Positions 1-8,555 are shown, numbered from the stretch's first letter. The stretch is 64,000 nucleotides of DNA from Ochrobactrum sp. BTU1 (GCA_018798825.1 CP076355.1:588001-652000), one strand, 5' to 3'. Made by a program: numbers and translations. The notes: generated by a model not told the origin, from the letters alone.

Positions 1-1
1 G

Positions 2-496
2 GCCTTTGCGCTCTATCAAAGCGGATTCATGGGGACGAACCTGTCTTTCATATCCGGTGCAATTATTGTGGTTTCAAGCGCGATTTACTATGCCGACACC
101 GGCATGAAGACGAAAGAAAACTTCTTCAAGGGCTTCCCGGTCGTTTGGAATATGGTGGTGTTTACGCTCTTCATTGTCCGGCCAGGGGAATGGGAAGCCT
201 TCGCGATTGTGGTCCTGTCGGCCATCCTTTCCTTCCTGCCAATCAGCTTCCTGCATCCAGTGCGTGTGGTGCGTTTGCGCCCGCTCAATCTGACGATCTT
301 TTTACTGTGGTGTGCCTTTGGGGCTGCAGGCCTTTATTATACCCTTGATGCGCCACTCTGGGTGCGCGTCGGCATCACAGTGACGGGACTATATATCTAT
401 TTCATCGGCGCAATCATGCAGTTCTTCCCCAATCTTGGACGAACTGCTGCTGTTATAGCGGCTGAACAGGCTGCAGAAGCGAAGAAGAGAGGCTGA
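2..496 (+). CDS. pcs: Phosphatidylcholine synthase, C-terminal part (5' end outside window)
   Basis: The reading frame is open from base 2, so the gene enters from the left and only about its last 164 residues are seen. Pcs condenses CDP-diacylglycerol with choline in the inner membrane to give phosphatidylcholine, a pathway typical of rhizobia and Brucella. Visible are several hydrophobic segments and the block ENFFKGFPVVWNM, which I recognise from Pcs proteins. The CDP-alcohol phosphotransferase motif would lie upstream of the window. The stop is 6 bases before the next gene, so the two are probably co-transcribed. An internal ATG at 29 is not the true start. Confidence 0.85.
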   Translation, partial: AFALYQSGFMGTNLSFISGAIIVVSSAIYYADTGMKTKENFFKGFPVVWNMVVFTLFIVRPGEWEAFAIVVLSAILSFLPISFLHPVRVVRLRPLNLTIFLLWCAFGAAGLYYTLDAPLWVRVGITVTGLYIYFIGAIMQFFPNLGRTAAVIAAEQAAEAKKRG

Positions 497-502
497 GGAA
501 AC

Positions 503-1477
503 ATGATCAACGCTATTCGAGTTCACCAGACGGGCGGTCCGGAAGTTCTGCAATACGAAAAGATCGAGATTGGTGAGCCAGGAGCAGGCGAAGCCAAGGT
601 GCGCCATGAGGCCATTGGGCTGAACTTCATCGACGTCTATTTCCGGACGGGGCTTTATAAAGCGGCGCAGATGCCGTTTACCCCTGGCAACGAGGGTGCC
701 GGCATTGTTGTGGCTGTTGGCTCTGGCGTCGAGACCGTCAAAGTAGGTGATCGGGTTGCCTATGCAGCGACGCCCGGTTCCTATGCCGAAGAGCGCATTT
801 TGCCTGCCGACAGGCTTGTTAAAGTACCTGATAGCATCGAACTGAAAACCGCTGCTGCCATGATGCTCAAGGGCATGACGGCGCAATATCTTCTGCGTCA
901 GACCTTTGTTGTGAAGCCGGGACACACGATCCTGTTTCATGCGGCAGCAGGTGGCGTCGGGCTTATTGCCGGTCAATGGGCGAAACATCTTGGTGCAACC
1001 GTTATCGGTACAGCCGGATCAGAAGAGAAGATCGCTCTGGCCAAAGCGCACGGCTACGACCACGTTATCAATTACCGCACCGAAAACTTCGTTGAGCGTG
1101 TGAAGGAATTGACCGGCGGTGAGGGCGTGAATGTTGTCTATGATTCTGTGGGACATGACACCTATATGGGTTCGCTCGATGTTCTGAAGCCGCTGGGCAT
1201 GTTTGCCTGCTTCGGCCAGTCATCCGGCGTTATTCCTCCGTTTGATCTCAATCTTCTTGCTCAGAAGGGTTCGCTTTTTGCCACCCGCCCGACGCTGTTT
1301 AATTATGTTGCAAAGCGTGCTGAACTCGAGAAGACGGCGAACGAGTTGTTCGATGTCGTGGCAAGTGGTGCAGTGAAGATCGAAATCAACCAGACCTATG
1401 CGCTAAAAGATGTGCGTAAGGCGCATGAAGACCTCGAAGCGCGCAAGACGACGGGTGCGAGTATTCTGCTTCCGTAA
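503..1477 (+). CDS. NADPH:quinone oxidoreductase (zeta-crystallin-like MDR family)
   Basis: 324 residues, the normal length for the Qor branch of the medium-chain dehydrogenase/reductase family. The N-terminal GroES-like domain (about 1-120) has NFIDVYFRTGLY and GNEGAG. The Rossmann domain has HAAAGGVG (about residues 150-157) for NADPH binding. The structural and catalytic zinc ligands of alcohol dehydrogenases are absent, as expected for quinone reductases. It probably performs one-electron NADPH-dependent reduction of quinones in the cytosol. The ATG follows GAGGAAAC, a fair ribosome site, 6 bases after pcs; the pairing with pcs has no obvious metabolic logic. A terminator-like hairpin follows at 1547. 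Confidence 0.9.
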   Translation: MINAIRVHQTGGPEVLQYEKIEIGEPGAGEAKVRHEAIGLNFIDVYFRTGLYKAAQMPFTPGNEGAGIVVAVGSGVETVKVGDRVAYAATPGSYAEERILPADRLVKVPDSIELKTAAAMMLKGMTAQYLLRQTFVVKPGHTILFHAAAGGVGLIAGQWAKHLGATVIGTAGSEEKIALAKAHGYDHVINYRTENFVERVKELTGGEGVNVVYDSVGHDTYMGSLDVLKPLGMFACFGQSSGVIPPFDLNLLAQKGSLFATRPTLFNYVAKRAELEKTANELFDVVASGAVKIEINQTYALKDVRKAHEDLEARKTTGASILLP

Positions 1478-1489
1478 TATAGAAGCTGT

Positions 1490-1545
1490 GAGCACGATCC
1501 CGAAAAGTTGCGAGGCTTTTTGGATCATAAATTGCGTGAAATGAA
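1490..1545. repeat. Short REP-like intergenic repeat
   Basis: The stretch GAGCACGATCCCGAAAAGTTG and the following GGATCAT resemble the small palindromic elements scattered through rhizobial intergenic DNA (consensus, from memory, around GATCCCGAAAAGTGG). It sits between the qor stop and its terminator. Recognition is by eye only. Confidence 0.4.
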
Positions 1546-1546
1546 T

Positions 1547-1580
1547 CGGCGGTGTGCATATGTCCTCCGCCGTTTTCTTT
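1547..1580 (+). terminator. Intrinsic terminator after the quinone oxidoreductase
   Basis: CGGCGG (1547-1552) pairs with CCGCCG (1567-1572) around a loop containing GCATATGT, followed by TTTTCTTTTT. It separates qor from the nucleoside-type ABC operon. Confidence 0.7.
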
Positions 1581-1639
1581 TTGGCTTTTCAAGAACGAAC
1601 TTGCTGGATAAGGTCGTTCAAAAATAACCTTGGGGAACA

Positions 1640-3205
1640 ATGTCAGCGCCTTTATCCGACCGGCCTCTTTTGGATGTCCGCCGGCTCACTAAAGTATTTG
1701 GTCAACTCAGAGCGTGCGATGCGGTAGATCTCGTCATCGAAGCTGGGGAAATACACGCCCTTTTGGGTGAAAACGGTGCTGGCAAATCCACATTCGTGAA
1801 AATGCTGTTCGGAGCGCTCCAGCCTCTGGAGGGAGAGATCGTCTGGAAAGGTCAGCCGGTAACGATCAACGAACCAGCTACGGCAAGAAAACTTGGCATC
1901 GGCATGGTTTTCCAGCATTTCTCGCTGTTTGACTCGCTCACTGCTGCCGAAAATATTGCGCTGTCGCTCGATGGTTCGCTGTCCCTTTCCGATGTCGCCA
2001 AACGTGCGCGCGATGTGGGGCAGGCTTACGGTCTTCCAATTGATCCGCAAGCCCATGTCGGTGACCTCTCGGTCGGCGAACGCCAGCGTATCGAAATTGT
2101 GCGTTGCCTTTTGCAGGAACCGGACCTCATCATTCTTGACGAGCCGACATCGGTTCTTACACCGCAGGAAGCTGACCGCCTGTTTGAAACGCTGGAGCGT
2201 TTGAAGGCGGAAGGCAAGTCGATCCTTTATATTAGTCATCGCCTCGAAGAGGTGAAACGGCTTTGCGACCGCGCCACTGTGCTGCGTCACGGCAAAGTCG
2301 TCGCGCATTGTGATCCCAGACAGGAAACGGCTGCATCGCTTGCCCGCATGATGGTCGGCAATGACATCAAGGTCGTGGCACGCAGCCCGATGGCAGCCTC
2401 AGAAATACAGGCAGCACCGCTTTTTGAAATCAAAAACCTGTCTCAAGCTCCGCGCGGCCCGTTTTCGACTGCACTGAAAGACATTTCGCTCAGCATCAAA
2501 GCCGGTGAAGTCGTTGGCATTGCTGGCGTCGCCGGTAACGGGCAGAGCGAGTTCTTTGAAGCCATTTCGGGCGAAGTTTTGCAATCTACGCCGTCGGCGG
2601 TCCGCATTCGCAGCACGGATGCTGGCAAACTCGATATTAGTGAGCGCCGCATGTTGGGCGCAGCTTTTGTGCCGGAAGAGCGTCTTGGGCATGGCGCTGT
2701 ACCAGCGCTGACGCTGACCGATAATCTTTTCCTTTCACGCTATAAGACCGATGCAAAGGCTTTCATGCGCGGCGGCAGCTTGAAGCTTATTGCCGAAAGC
2801 GCACTACGCTCGGCCGCAAAGCGGATCATTCAAACAATGGATGTACGCAAGAGCGCGGAAAATCCACCAGCGTCCGCCTTGTCTGGCGGTAATCTGCAGA
2901 AGTTCATCATTGGACGCGAGCTCGATCGTTCACCTTCTGTAATGGTCGTCAATCAGCCGACATGGGGCGTGGATGCAGGCGCTGCAGCGCATATCCGGCA
3001 GGCGCTGGTTGATCTTGCCCGCTCGGGGTCAGCCGTGCTTGTGATTAGCCAGGATTTGGATGAGCTGCTTGAAATCAGTGACCGCATCGCCGTGATGAAC
3101 CATGGCACACTTTCCCATCCCATGCCTATCGCAGAGGTAACGCTGGAAAAGATTGGTCTTCTGATGGGCGGCGTTTCCGGCTCGGATCAGGCGGGGGCAG
3201 CGTGA
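1640..3205 (+). CDS. BMP/nucleoside-type ABC transporter, duplicated ATPase subunit
   Basis: 521 residues with two ABC domains in one chain, as in RbsA/YufO-type ATPases. The first domain has Walker A GENGAGKST (about 44), signature LSVGERQR and Walker B LIILDEPT. The second has a degenerate Walker A (GVAGNGQSE) and signature LSGGNLQK, the usual asymmetry of this family. It powers import through the two permeases that follow (4-base overlap with the next gene) using the BMP binding protein at 5290. By family, substrates are nucleosides or purines, but sugars cannot be excluded. The ATG follows GGGGAAC, a good ribosome site. Confidence 0.9.
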   Translation: MSAPLSDRPLLDVRRLTKVFGQLRACDAVDLVIEAGEIHALLGENGAGKSTFVKMLFGALQPLEGEIVWKGQPVTINEPATARKLGIGMVFQHFSLFDSLTAAENIALSLDGSLSLSDVAKRARDVGQAYGLPIDPQAHVGDLSVGERQRIEIVRCLLQEPDLIILDEPTSVLTPQEADRLFETLERLKAEGKSILYISHRLEEVKRLCDRATVLRHGKVVAHCDPRQETAASLARMMVGNDIKVVARSPMAASEIQAAPLFEIKNLSQAPRGPFSTALKDISLSIKAGEVVGIAGVAGNGQSEFFEAISGEVLQSTPSAVRIRSTDAGKLDISERRMLGAAFVPEERLGHGAVPALTLTDNLFLSRYKTDAKAFMRGGSLKLIAESALRSAAKRIIQTMDVRKSAENPPASALSGGNLQKFIIGRELDRSPSVMVVNQPTWGVDAGAAAHIRQALVDLARSGSAVLVISQDLDELLEISDRIAVMNHGTLSHPMPIAEVTLEKIGLLMGGVSGSDQAGAA

Positions 3206-4287
3206 TGCGTATTGAACTCGTAAAACGACCGCAGCCTTCAAAACTCTTTAGCGCCGTTTCGCCGTTGCTGGCCTTGGTGCTTACGCTTATCTTTGGTGGT
3301 ATCGCGTTTGCATTGATGGGCAAAGACCCACTTCATGCGCTTTATGTTTTCTTCATCGAACCACTGTTTGACGTCTGGTCGTGGCATGAGCTTCTGGTCA
3401 AGGCCACGCCGCTTATTCTGATCGCTATTGGCCTTTGTGTTTGTTTCCAGTCAAACAACTGGAATATTGGTGCTGAGGGCCAGTTCATTATCGGCGCGAT
3501 TACCGGTTCGATCCTGCCGGTGATGTTCCCTGACCTGCAAACATGGATCGTGCTACCTTTGATGATGCTGATGGGCATGGCAGGAGGTGCTGCCTATGCG
3601 TCCATCCCGGCGCTTCTGAAAGTTCGTTTCAACACCAACGAAATTCTCACCAGCCTGATGCTAGTTTATGTCGCGCAGTTGTTTCTCGACTGGCTGGTGC
3701 GTGGTCCATGGCGCAATCCGGAAGGCTACAATTTCCCGGAAACGCGCCAATTTAATCCAAGTGCTGTCTTGCCGGAAATCTGGAGTGCATCGGGCCGTGC
3801 CCATTGGGGCTTCATCTTTGCCATTGTTGCTGCGGTGCTGGTCTGGTTCCTGCTCGCCAAGACGCTTAAAGGCTTTGAGGTCAAGGTTATAGGCCAAAGC
3901 CCACGGGCAGGGCGCTTTGCAGGTTTCAGTCGCGGTAAGCTGGTCTTCTTTGTCTTCGCAATTTCAGGCGCACTGGCTGGTCTTGCAGGCATCGCCGAAA
4001 CCTCCGGTGCCATTGGCCAGCTACGCCCTGTCATCTCACCCGGATATGGCTTTACGGCGATTATCGTTGCCTTCCTTGGAAGGCTCAATCCGATTGGTGC
4101 GATTGCAGCCGGTTTCGTGCTGGCACTTTCATATCTTGGCGGCGAAGCGGCACAGGTTGCCATCGGTATCTCCGAAAAGTCAGCGCGTGTGTTTCAGGGC
4201 ATGATCCTGTTTTTCGTGCTCGCTTGCGACACGCTCATTCACTATCGCATCCGCTTTGTGGCGGGTCGCTCAGCAGGAAAGGCCTGA
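3202..4287 (+). CDS. BMP/nucleoside-type ABC transporter permease 1
   Basis: 361 residues with about eight to ten hydrophobic segments, matching the BPD_transp_2 (YufP/RbsC-like) permeases. The conserved region NNWNIGAEGQF (near residue 90) and the later EASGAIGQLRP-like segment (ETSGAIGQLRPVISPGYGF) are characteristic. It forms the inner-membrane pore with the next gene's product. The ATG of this gene lies inside the end of the ATPase gene (ATGATGCG around the stop), implying translational coupling. Confidence 0.9.
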   Translation: MMRIELVKRPQPSKLFSAVSPLLALVLTLIFGGIAFALMGKDPLHALYVFFIEPLFDVWSWHELLVKATPLILIAIGLCVCFQSNNWNIGAEGQFIIGAITGSILPVMFPDLQTWIVLPLMMLMGMAGGAAYASIPALLKVRFNTNEILTSLMLVYVAQLFLDWLVRGPWRNPEGYNFPETRQFNPSAVLPEIWSASGRAHWGFIFAIVAAVLVWFLLAKTLKGFEVKVIGQSPRAGRFAGFSRGKLVFFVFAISGALAGLAGIAETSGAIGQLRPVISPGYGFTAIIVAFLGRLNPIGAIAAGFVLALSYLGGEAAQVAIGISEKSARVFQGMILFFVLACDTLIHYRIRFVAGRSAGKA

Positions 4288-4290
4288 TCA

Positions 4291-5211
4291 ATGGATTTGA
4301 CACAGGCAATCCTCCTCACCATCGCAACTGCTGCAACACCTTTGTTGATTGCAGCCATTGGTGAACTCGTTGTCGAACGCTCCGGCGTCTTGAACCTTGG
4401 CGTCGAAGGCATGATGCTGATGGGTGCTGTTTCGGGGTTTGCTGCCGCGCAGTTCACCGGTTCGGCGTGGCTCGGCATGATTGCCGCCATTCTGGTAGGC
4501 ACGTTATTTTCGGGCATTTTCGCTTTTCTAACACTGTCGCTTGTGACCAATCAGGTAGCAACAGGTCTCGCGCTCACTATTCTGGGCATTGGTGCGTCAG
4601 CCATGTTGGGCGAAAGCTTCGTCGGTATGCCGGGCGTGCGTCTTGGTGCGATCAGTATCCCATATCTCAGCGATATTCCTTATGTCGGTCGCTTCCTCTT
4701 CGGGCAGGATCCGATTTTCTATATAGCCATATTGCTGGTGATTGGCGTGACATGGTTCCTGTTTCGCACGAGAGCAGGCCTGCAATTGCGCGCTATCGGT
4801 GACAATCACGGCTCAGCCCATGCGCTTGGTGTGCATGTGGTTCGCACGCGTTATCTCGCCGTGCTGTTTGGCGGTGCTTGTGCAGGGCTCGCGGGCGCGC
4901 AGCTGTCACTGGTTTATGTGCCTCAATGGGTGGAGAACATGTCGGCAGGGCGTGGCTGGATTGCACTTGCGCTCGTCGTTTTCGCCTCATGGCGTCCATG
5001 GCGTGTTCTGATCGGCGCCTATCTCTTCGGTGCCGTAACTATTGGCCAGCTTCATGCGCAGGCGCTTGGTTTCGGTCTTCCGTCGCAGTTCCTTTCGGCC
5101 TTGCCTTATATCGCGACCATTGTGGTTCTGGTCATCATCTCGCGCAACAGGCGTCTGACGATGATGAATACGCCTGCGTCGCTCGGCAAACCTTTTGTGC
5201 CGGACAGGTAA
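4291..5211 (+). CDS. BMP/nucleoside-type ABC transporter permease 2
   Basis: 306 residues, mostly hydrophobic, homologous in layout to permease 1 but shorter, as in YufQ. The N-terminal motif ERSGVLNLGVEGMMLMGA is a hallmark of this permease family. It begins 3 bases after permease 1 stops. A terminator-like hairpin at 5224-5260 separates it from the binding-protein gene, so the binding protein may be made at a different level from the membrane parts. Confidence 0.9.
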   Translation: MDLTQAILLTIATAATPLLIAAIGELVVERSGVLNLGVEGMMLMGAVSGFAAAQFTGSAWLGMIAAILVGTLFSGIFAFLTLSLVTNQVATGLALTILGIGASAMLGESFVGMPGVRLGAISIPYLSDIPYVGRFLFGQDPIFYIAILLVIGVTWFLFRTRAGLQLRAIGDNHGSAHALGVHVVRTRYLAVLFGGACAGLAGAQLSLVYVPQWVENMSAGRGWIALALVVFASWRPWRVLIGAYLFGAVTIGQLHAQALGFGLPSQFLSALPYIATIVVLVIISRNRRLTMMNTPASLGKPFVPDR

Positions 5212-5223
5212 ATATGAGTTCTG

Positions 5224-5260
5224 AACGGCAGACCGGCTCCCACGGCCTGCCGTTTTGTTT
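5224..5260 (+). terminator. Terminator-like hairpin between permease and binding-protein genes
   Basis: AACGGCAG (5224-5231) pairs with CTGCCGTT (5247-5254), a 15-base loop lies between, and the tail reads TTGTTTTG. It could partially terminate the upstream transcript or protect it from decay. Confidence 0.55.
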
Positions 5261-5289
5261 TGAGGGTGACAACAAGGAGTGCAGGGAAC

Positions 5290-6357
5290 ATGAAAAAGAC
5301 GCTGTTGGCGATTGCCACTGCAGCCAGCTTTATGGTTGGCGGGGCAGCACATGCAGAAGACAAGCTGAAAATTGGCTTCATCTATATCGGACCTCCGGGA
5401 GATTTCGGCTGGACCTATCAGCACGATGTGGCCCGTAAGGAAATGATCGAAGCTCTTGGCGATAAGGTTGAAACGACCTTCCTCGAAAACGTACCGGAAG
5501 GTGCGGATGCCGAGCGTTCGATCGAGCGTCTTGCTCGTGCAGGCAACAAGCTGATCTTCACGACTTCTTTCGGTTATATGGACCCAACCATTAAGGTTGC
5601 TGCCAAGTTCCCGGATGTGAAGTTTGAACACGCAACCGGCTACAAGACCGCTGACAACGTATCTGCTTACAATGCGCGCTTCTACGAAGGCCGCTATGTG
5701 CAGGGCGTGATCGCTGCCAAAATGTCGACCAAGGGTGTTGCTGGCTATATCGCTTCGGTTCCAGTGCCGGAAGTGGTGCAGGGCATCAATGCATTCATGC
5801 TCGGTGCTCAGTCGGTCAATCCTGACTTCAAGGTCAAGGTCATCTGGGTCAATTCATGGTTCGATCCTGGCAAGGAAGCAGATGCTGCCAAGGCGCTGGT
5901 CGACCAGGGCGTGGATATCCTGACCCAGCACACCGATTCGACTGCTCCGATCCAGGTTGCGCATGAGCGTGGCATCAAAGCATTCGGTCAGGCTTCGGAC
6001 ATGATCAAGTTCGGCCCTGAAACCCAGCTCACCGCGATCGTGGATGATTGGGGTCCATATTATATCGACCGCGCCAAGGCCGCGCTTGACGGTTCTTGGA
6101 AGACGCAGAACATCTGGTGGGGAATGAAGGAAGGCCTCGTCAAGATGGCGCCTTACACCAACATGCCAGACGACGTTAAGAAACTGGCTGAAGAAACCGA
6201 AGCCAAGATCAAGTCGGGCGATTTCAAGCCATTTACCGGTCCTATCAAGAAGCAGGACGGTTCGGAGTGGCTCAAGGAAGGCGAGCAGGCAGACGACAAG
6301 ACCTTGCTCGGTCTGAATTTCTACGTCGCAGGCGTTGACGACAAGCTGCCACAATAA
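5290..6357 (+). CDS. BMP family periplasmic substrate-binding protein
   Basis: 355 residues from the ATG at 5290, chosen because it follows GGAGTGCAGGGAAC and opens a clean signal peptide (MKKTLLAIATAASFMVGG, cleavage after AHA). The mature start KLKIGFIYIGPPGDFGWTYQH is the standard BMP (Med/PnrA-like) opening. Known BMP proteins bind nucleosides or related ligands in the periplasm and hand them to the permeases encoded just upstream. An upstream in-frame start at 5260 would put ten polar residues before the signal and is rejected. A strong terminator follows at 6380. Confidence 0.9.
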   Translation: MKKTLLAIATAASFMVGGAAHAEDKLKIGFIYIGPPGDFGWTYQHDVARKEMIEALGDKVETTFLENVPEGADAERSIERLARAGNKLIFTTSFGYMDPTIKVAAKFPDVKFEHATGYKTADNVSAYNARFYEGRYVQGVIAAKMSTKGVAGYIASVPVPEVVQGINAFMLGAQSVNPDFKVKVIWVNSWFDPGKEADAAKALVDQGVDILTQHTDSTAPIQVAHERGIKAFGQASDMIKFGPETQLTAIVDDWGPYYIDRAKAALDGSWKTQNIWWGMKEGLVKMAPYTNMPDDVKKLAEETEAKIKSGDFKPFTGPIKKQDGSEWLKEGEQADDKTLLGLNFYVAGVDDKLPQ

Positions 6358-6379
6358 GCAGTTTTAAGATCCAATAAGG

Positions 6380-6408
6380 AAGGGCGCTTGATGCGCCCTT
6401 TTTCTTTT
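6380..6408 (+). terminator. Intrinsic terminator of the BMP-type ABC operon
   Basis: AAGGGCGC (6380-6387), loop TTGAT, GCGCCCTT (6393-6400), then TTTCTTTT. Confidence 0.9.
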
Positions 6409-6432
6409 ACATCAAGTAACTAGTTGCATTCA

Positions 6433-6897
6433 TTAAAGCGACAGTTTCATGCCTTCATGACTGTCAAAAAAACCGAGCGATTGATAAAAACGCAGGGCAT
6501 CGGCGCGAGATTTATCGGTCGTCAACTGCACAAGTCCGCAACCACGTTCGCGGCATTTATCGATTGCCCACGCAATCATTTTTCGGCCTACGCCACCACC
6601 GCGTATATAGCTTGCAATCCGCACGCTCTCGATCTGCCCGCGCCACATGCCCTTGCGCGAAAGGCCGGGAATGAAGCTGAGCTGTAAGCAGCCGATAACT
6701 TGTTCATCTTGTTCAACCACAGCAAGCAGCTGGTTTGGATCGCTTTCTATGGCGTGGAAGGCATCGATGTAACATGCGTTCAATGGGCGGCTTGCATCTT
6801 CGCGTTTTGCTCCAAGTGCATCGTCTGCAAGCAAGGCAACAATCGCCGACAGATCAGCCTGTTTGGCTTTACGGATGGATATTGCTGTATTGGTCAT
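6433..6897 (-). CDS. GNAT family N-acetyltransferase
   Basis: 154 residues with a single GNAT fold. The acetyl-CoA-binding motif A is visible as the segment RGGGVGRKMIAWAI (about residues 98-111; Q/RxxGxG/A type) and motif B as LRFYQSLGF near the C terminus. It would transfer an acetyl group from acetyl-CoA to an unknown amine substrate in the cytosol. It stands alone between the ABC transporter terminator and the bfr terminator. Nothing in the context predicts its substrate. Confidence 0.85.
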   Translation of the reverse strand: MTNTAISIRKAKQADLSAIVALLADDALGAKREDASRPLNACYIDAFHAIESDPNQLLAVVEQDEQVIGCLQLSFIPGLSRKGMWRGQIESVRIASYIRGGGVGRKMIAWAIDKCRERGCGLVQLTTDKSRADALRFYQSLGFFDSHEGMKLSL

Positions 6898-6971
6898 TGG
6901 CAGCGTCCATGGACTTCAATTTGTAGGGATAAGCCTATTCGCTCACGAGCTGTCCTAAAACCCCTTCCTAA

Positions 6972-6999
6972 ACAAAAAGCCGGAGCATAGCCCCGGCTT
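6972..6999 (-). terminator. Intrinsic terminator after bfr (minus strand)
   Basis: Read on the minus strand, AAGCCGG and CCGGCTT (plus positions 6993-6999 and 6977-6983) pair around a 9-base loop and run into TTTTTGTTT. Confidence 0.8.
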
Positions 7000-7021
7000 A
7001 AGGTCGTTCATTCAGGCGACT

Positions 7022-7507
7022 TTATTCAGCAGCGTCGGCAGGTGCTGCATTGAGCATACCGTAGCGTTCTTCGCCAATCTTGGCGAGCAGATCGAGCTGC
7101 GTTTCGAGGAAGTCGATGTGACCTTCTTCGTCAGCAAGCAGTTCGTCAAAAAGCTGCTTGGAAACGTAATCGCCGAGTTCGTCGCAAATTTCGCGCGACT
7201 TCTTGTAGGATGCACGTGCATCATATTCGCCAGCCAGATCGGCTTCCAGAACTTCCTTGACGTTCTCGCCGATGCGCAGCGGAGCAACCGTCTGAAGGTT
7301 CGGATGACCTTCGAGGAAGATGATGCGGTCGATCAGCTTGTCAGCATGCTGCATTTCTTCGATGGATTCTTCGCGTTCCTTCTTTGCAAGACGCGTGAAG
7401 CCCCAGTCGTTCAGCAAACGATAGTGCAGCCAGTATTGGTTGACGGCGCCGAGCTCGAGAAACAGTGCCTCGTTAAGCCGCTCGATGACCTTTGGTTCGC
7501 CTTTCAT
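7022..7507 (-). CDS. bfr: Bacterioferritin
   Basis: 161 residues from the ATG at 7507 ([12 protein letters not shown]), the normal length and start for Bfr. It stores iron as a 24-mer shell with haem at subunit interfaces. Ferroxidase ligands Glu18, Glu51 and His54 and the haem ligand Met52 are in place (numbered from this start). A longer frame reaching 7546 would add residues unlike any Bfr and is rejected. The start lies inside the end of bfd, a 35-base out-of-frame overlap, suggesting coupled translation of the iron-release ferredoxin and the store. A terminator follows at 6999-6972. Confidence 0.95.
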   Translation of the reverse strand: MKGEPKVIERLNEALFLELGAVNQYWLHYRLLNDWGFTRLAKKEREESIEEMQHADKLIDRIIFLEGHPNLQTVAPLRIGENVKEVLEADLAGEYDARASYKKSREICDELGDYVSKQLFDELLADEEGHIDFLETQLDLLAKIGEERYGMLNAAPADAAE

Positions 7508-7784
7508 TCCAAGAACTCCCGAATTTTTCTCGTAGAGAACGTACACGATCCATGAACTGGATGACGTTTTCGTCCATATGGTTGCGACGAAGATGGTATT
7601 CTTCGGTAACCCTTATGATGGTTTCTACGACGTTTGGGAAGCAGCCACAGCAACGGCCGCTCTTGGACATGGCGTTATAAACGGTGCCAGGGACAATCAA
7701 TCGCCAGCAATCTTCATCGAGAAGTTGTATGACGACGGCTTCGATATCTTTATCAGTAATAACATTGCAGCTGCAGACTAGCAT
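7473..7784 (-). CDS. bfd: Bacterioferritin-associated ferredoxin, [2Fe-2S]
   Basis: 103 residues. Cys4 and Cys6 (MLVCSC) and the later Cys45 and Cys48 in GRCCGC give the CxC...CxxC cluster ligands of the BFD-like fold. Bfd passes electrons to Bfr haem to release stored iron as Fe(II). The ribosome site CGGAG precedes the ATG at 7784. The C-terminal part after about residue 60 is longer than in minimal Bfd proteins and overlaps the bfr start by 35 bases. The next upstream gene is about 450 bases away and has its own terminator, so bfd-bfr is a separate unit. Confidence 0.92.
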   Translation of the reverse strand: MLVCSCNVITDKDIEAVVIQLLDEDCWRLIVPGTVYNAMSKSGRCCGCFPNVVETIIRVTEEYHLRRNHMDENVIQFMDRVRSLREKFGSSWNERRTKGHRAA

Positions 7785-7815
7785 GAGTAGTAAACTCCGG
7801 CATCTGCAATGCGAT

Positions 7816-7834
7816 GTGAAAGTATATTATTCAC
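7816..7834 (-). promoter_or_regulatory. Dyad upstream of bfd
   Basis: GTGAA (7816-7820) and TTCAC (7830-7834) flank AT-rich DNA containing, on the minus strand, a TATACT that could be a -10 element about 40 bases before the bfd start. It may be an operator; the family of regulator is not identifiable. Confidence 0.35.
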
Positions 7835-8028
7835 AATACGGTTGGAATAAACCCGTTCGTTGCCTGTGAAGGCCTCAGAAATACAGCCATTAGCTGTTAA
7901 ATTTATTTCTACGCGCGCTTGGCGCAACTCTGAACCGAACAATGGTTCCTCCAATTGCAGGGGTTAAAGGCCCGAACATCAAAGGTAAACTTCGATAAGT
8001 CTTTTTAAAACCCACCGAATTAAGTCAG

Positions 8029-8058
8029 GTTATGGCTTTTGTGGGGTGGTTCTGTCAA
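8029..8058 (-). promoter_or_regulatory. Possible distal promoter of bfd-bfr
   Basis: On the minus strand TTGACA (8058-8053) and CATAAC (8034-8029) are 18 bases apart, directly downstream of the tandem ICE-like boxes. It would give a leader of roughly 240 bases before bfd. The -10 matches the consensus at only four of six positions. Confidence 0.35.
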
Positions 8059-8067
8059 ATTTTATGT

Positions 8068-8110
8068 TTTTGAAACGTTCTAAAAATCAATAAGTTAGAA
8101 TAATTCTAAA
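8068..8110. promoter_or_regulatory. Two adjacent Irr (ICE-box)-like palindromes
   Basis: TTAGAA-TAA-TTCTAA (8095-8109) is a perfect dyad matching the iron control element of alphaproteobacterial Irr as I know it (TTTAGAA-N3-TTCTAAA). Next to it, TTTTGAA-ACG-TTCTAAAA (about 8068-8085) is a second, one-mismatch copy. They sit about 290 bases upstream of bfd and beyond the monooxygenase terminator, so bfd-bfr is the only annotated gene pair they can face. Irr control of bfr is known in other alphaproteobacteria. Confidence 0.6.
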
Positions 8111-8157
8111 TATGAGTTAACAGCCCATCTTTAAACATTAATTAGCATTTTTACCTA

Positions 8158-8189
8158 TTGAAAACGAGGCCATTTTGACCCCGTTTCAA
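8158..8189 (-). terminator. Hairpin after the haem-monooxygenase-like gene
   Basis: On the minus strand TTGAAACGGGG pairs imperfectly with CCTCGTTTTCAA around AAAATG, 50 bases past the stop. The tail is only weakly T-rich. Confidence 0.5.
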
Positions 8190-8240
8190 CTTTATGTGCC
8201 ATTTCGCCGCACCGTGTGGAAAACACACTCAAAAGAGCGA

Positions 8241-8555
8241 TCAGATGCCTTCAACGGCCTCGAATCCCTCAAATTGAGGTGGGCCGGCATAAAGTGGCTT
8301 CCGGTCGCCTGCATTGCGATGTGCGTTGCGGAACTGCTCTGATTTGGTCCAGAAGACAAAATCTTCGCGCGTTTTCCAGACAGTATGCGAAGAATAAAGC
8401 GTGTAGCCATCTTCCTCGTTGGTCGCGCCGCGAAGAAGGTTGAAGCTTACGAAGCCTGGAAGCTCGGCGAGCTGGGAATCGCGGTTCCTCCAGACGGTTT
8501 CGAACTCGGCTTCATTGCCGATGATAACCTTGAATCGATTCATTGCGATGAACAT
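8241..8555 (-). CDS. Antibiotic-biosynthesis-monooxygenase-fold protein, probable haem-degrading HmuQ/IsdG type
   Basis: 104 residues from the ATG at 8555, chosen because AAAGGA lies at the right distance; the longer frame to 8615 lacks one. The ferredoxin-like ABM fold is indicated by MNRFKVIIGNEAEFE, the ELPGFVSFNLLRG strand and FVFWTKSEQFRNAH helix; the last His is at the position of the haem ligand in IsdG-type enzymes. It would open the haem ring in the cytosol and free the iron. Its position just after the haem receptor on the same strand supports that role over a generic ABM protein. Two hairpins lie between it and the receptor gene. Confidence 0.8.
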   Translation of the reverse strand: MFIAMNRFKVIIGNEAEFETVWRNRDSQLAELPGFVSFNLLRGATNEEDGYTLYSSHTVWKTREDFVFWTKSEQFRNAHRNAGDRKPLYAGPPQFEGFEAVEGI

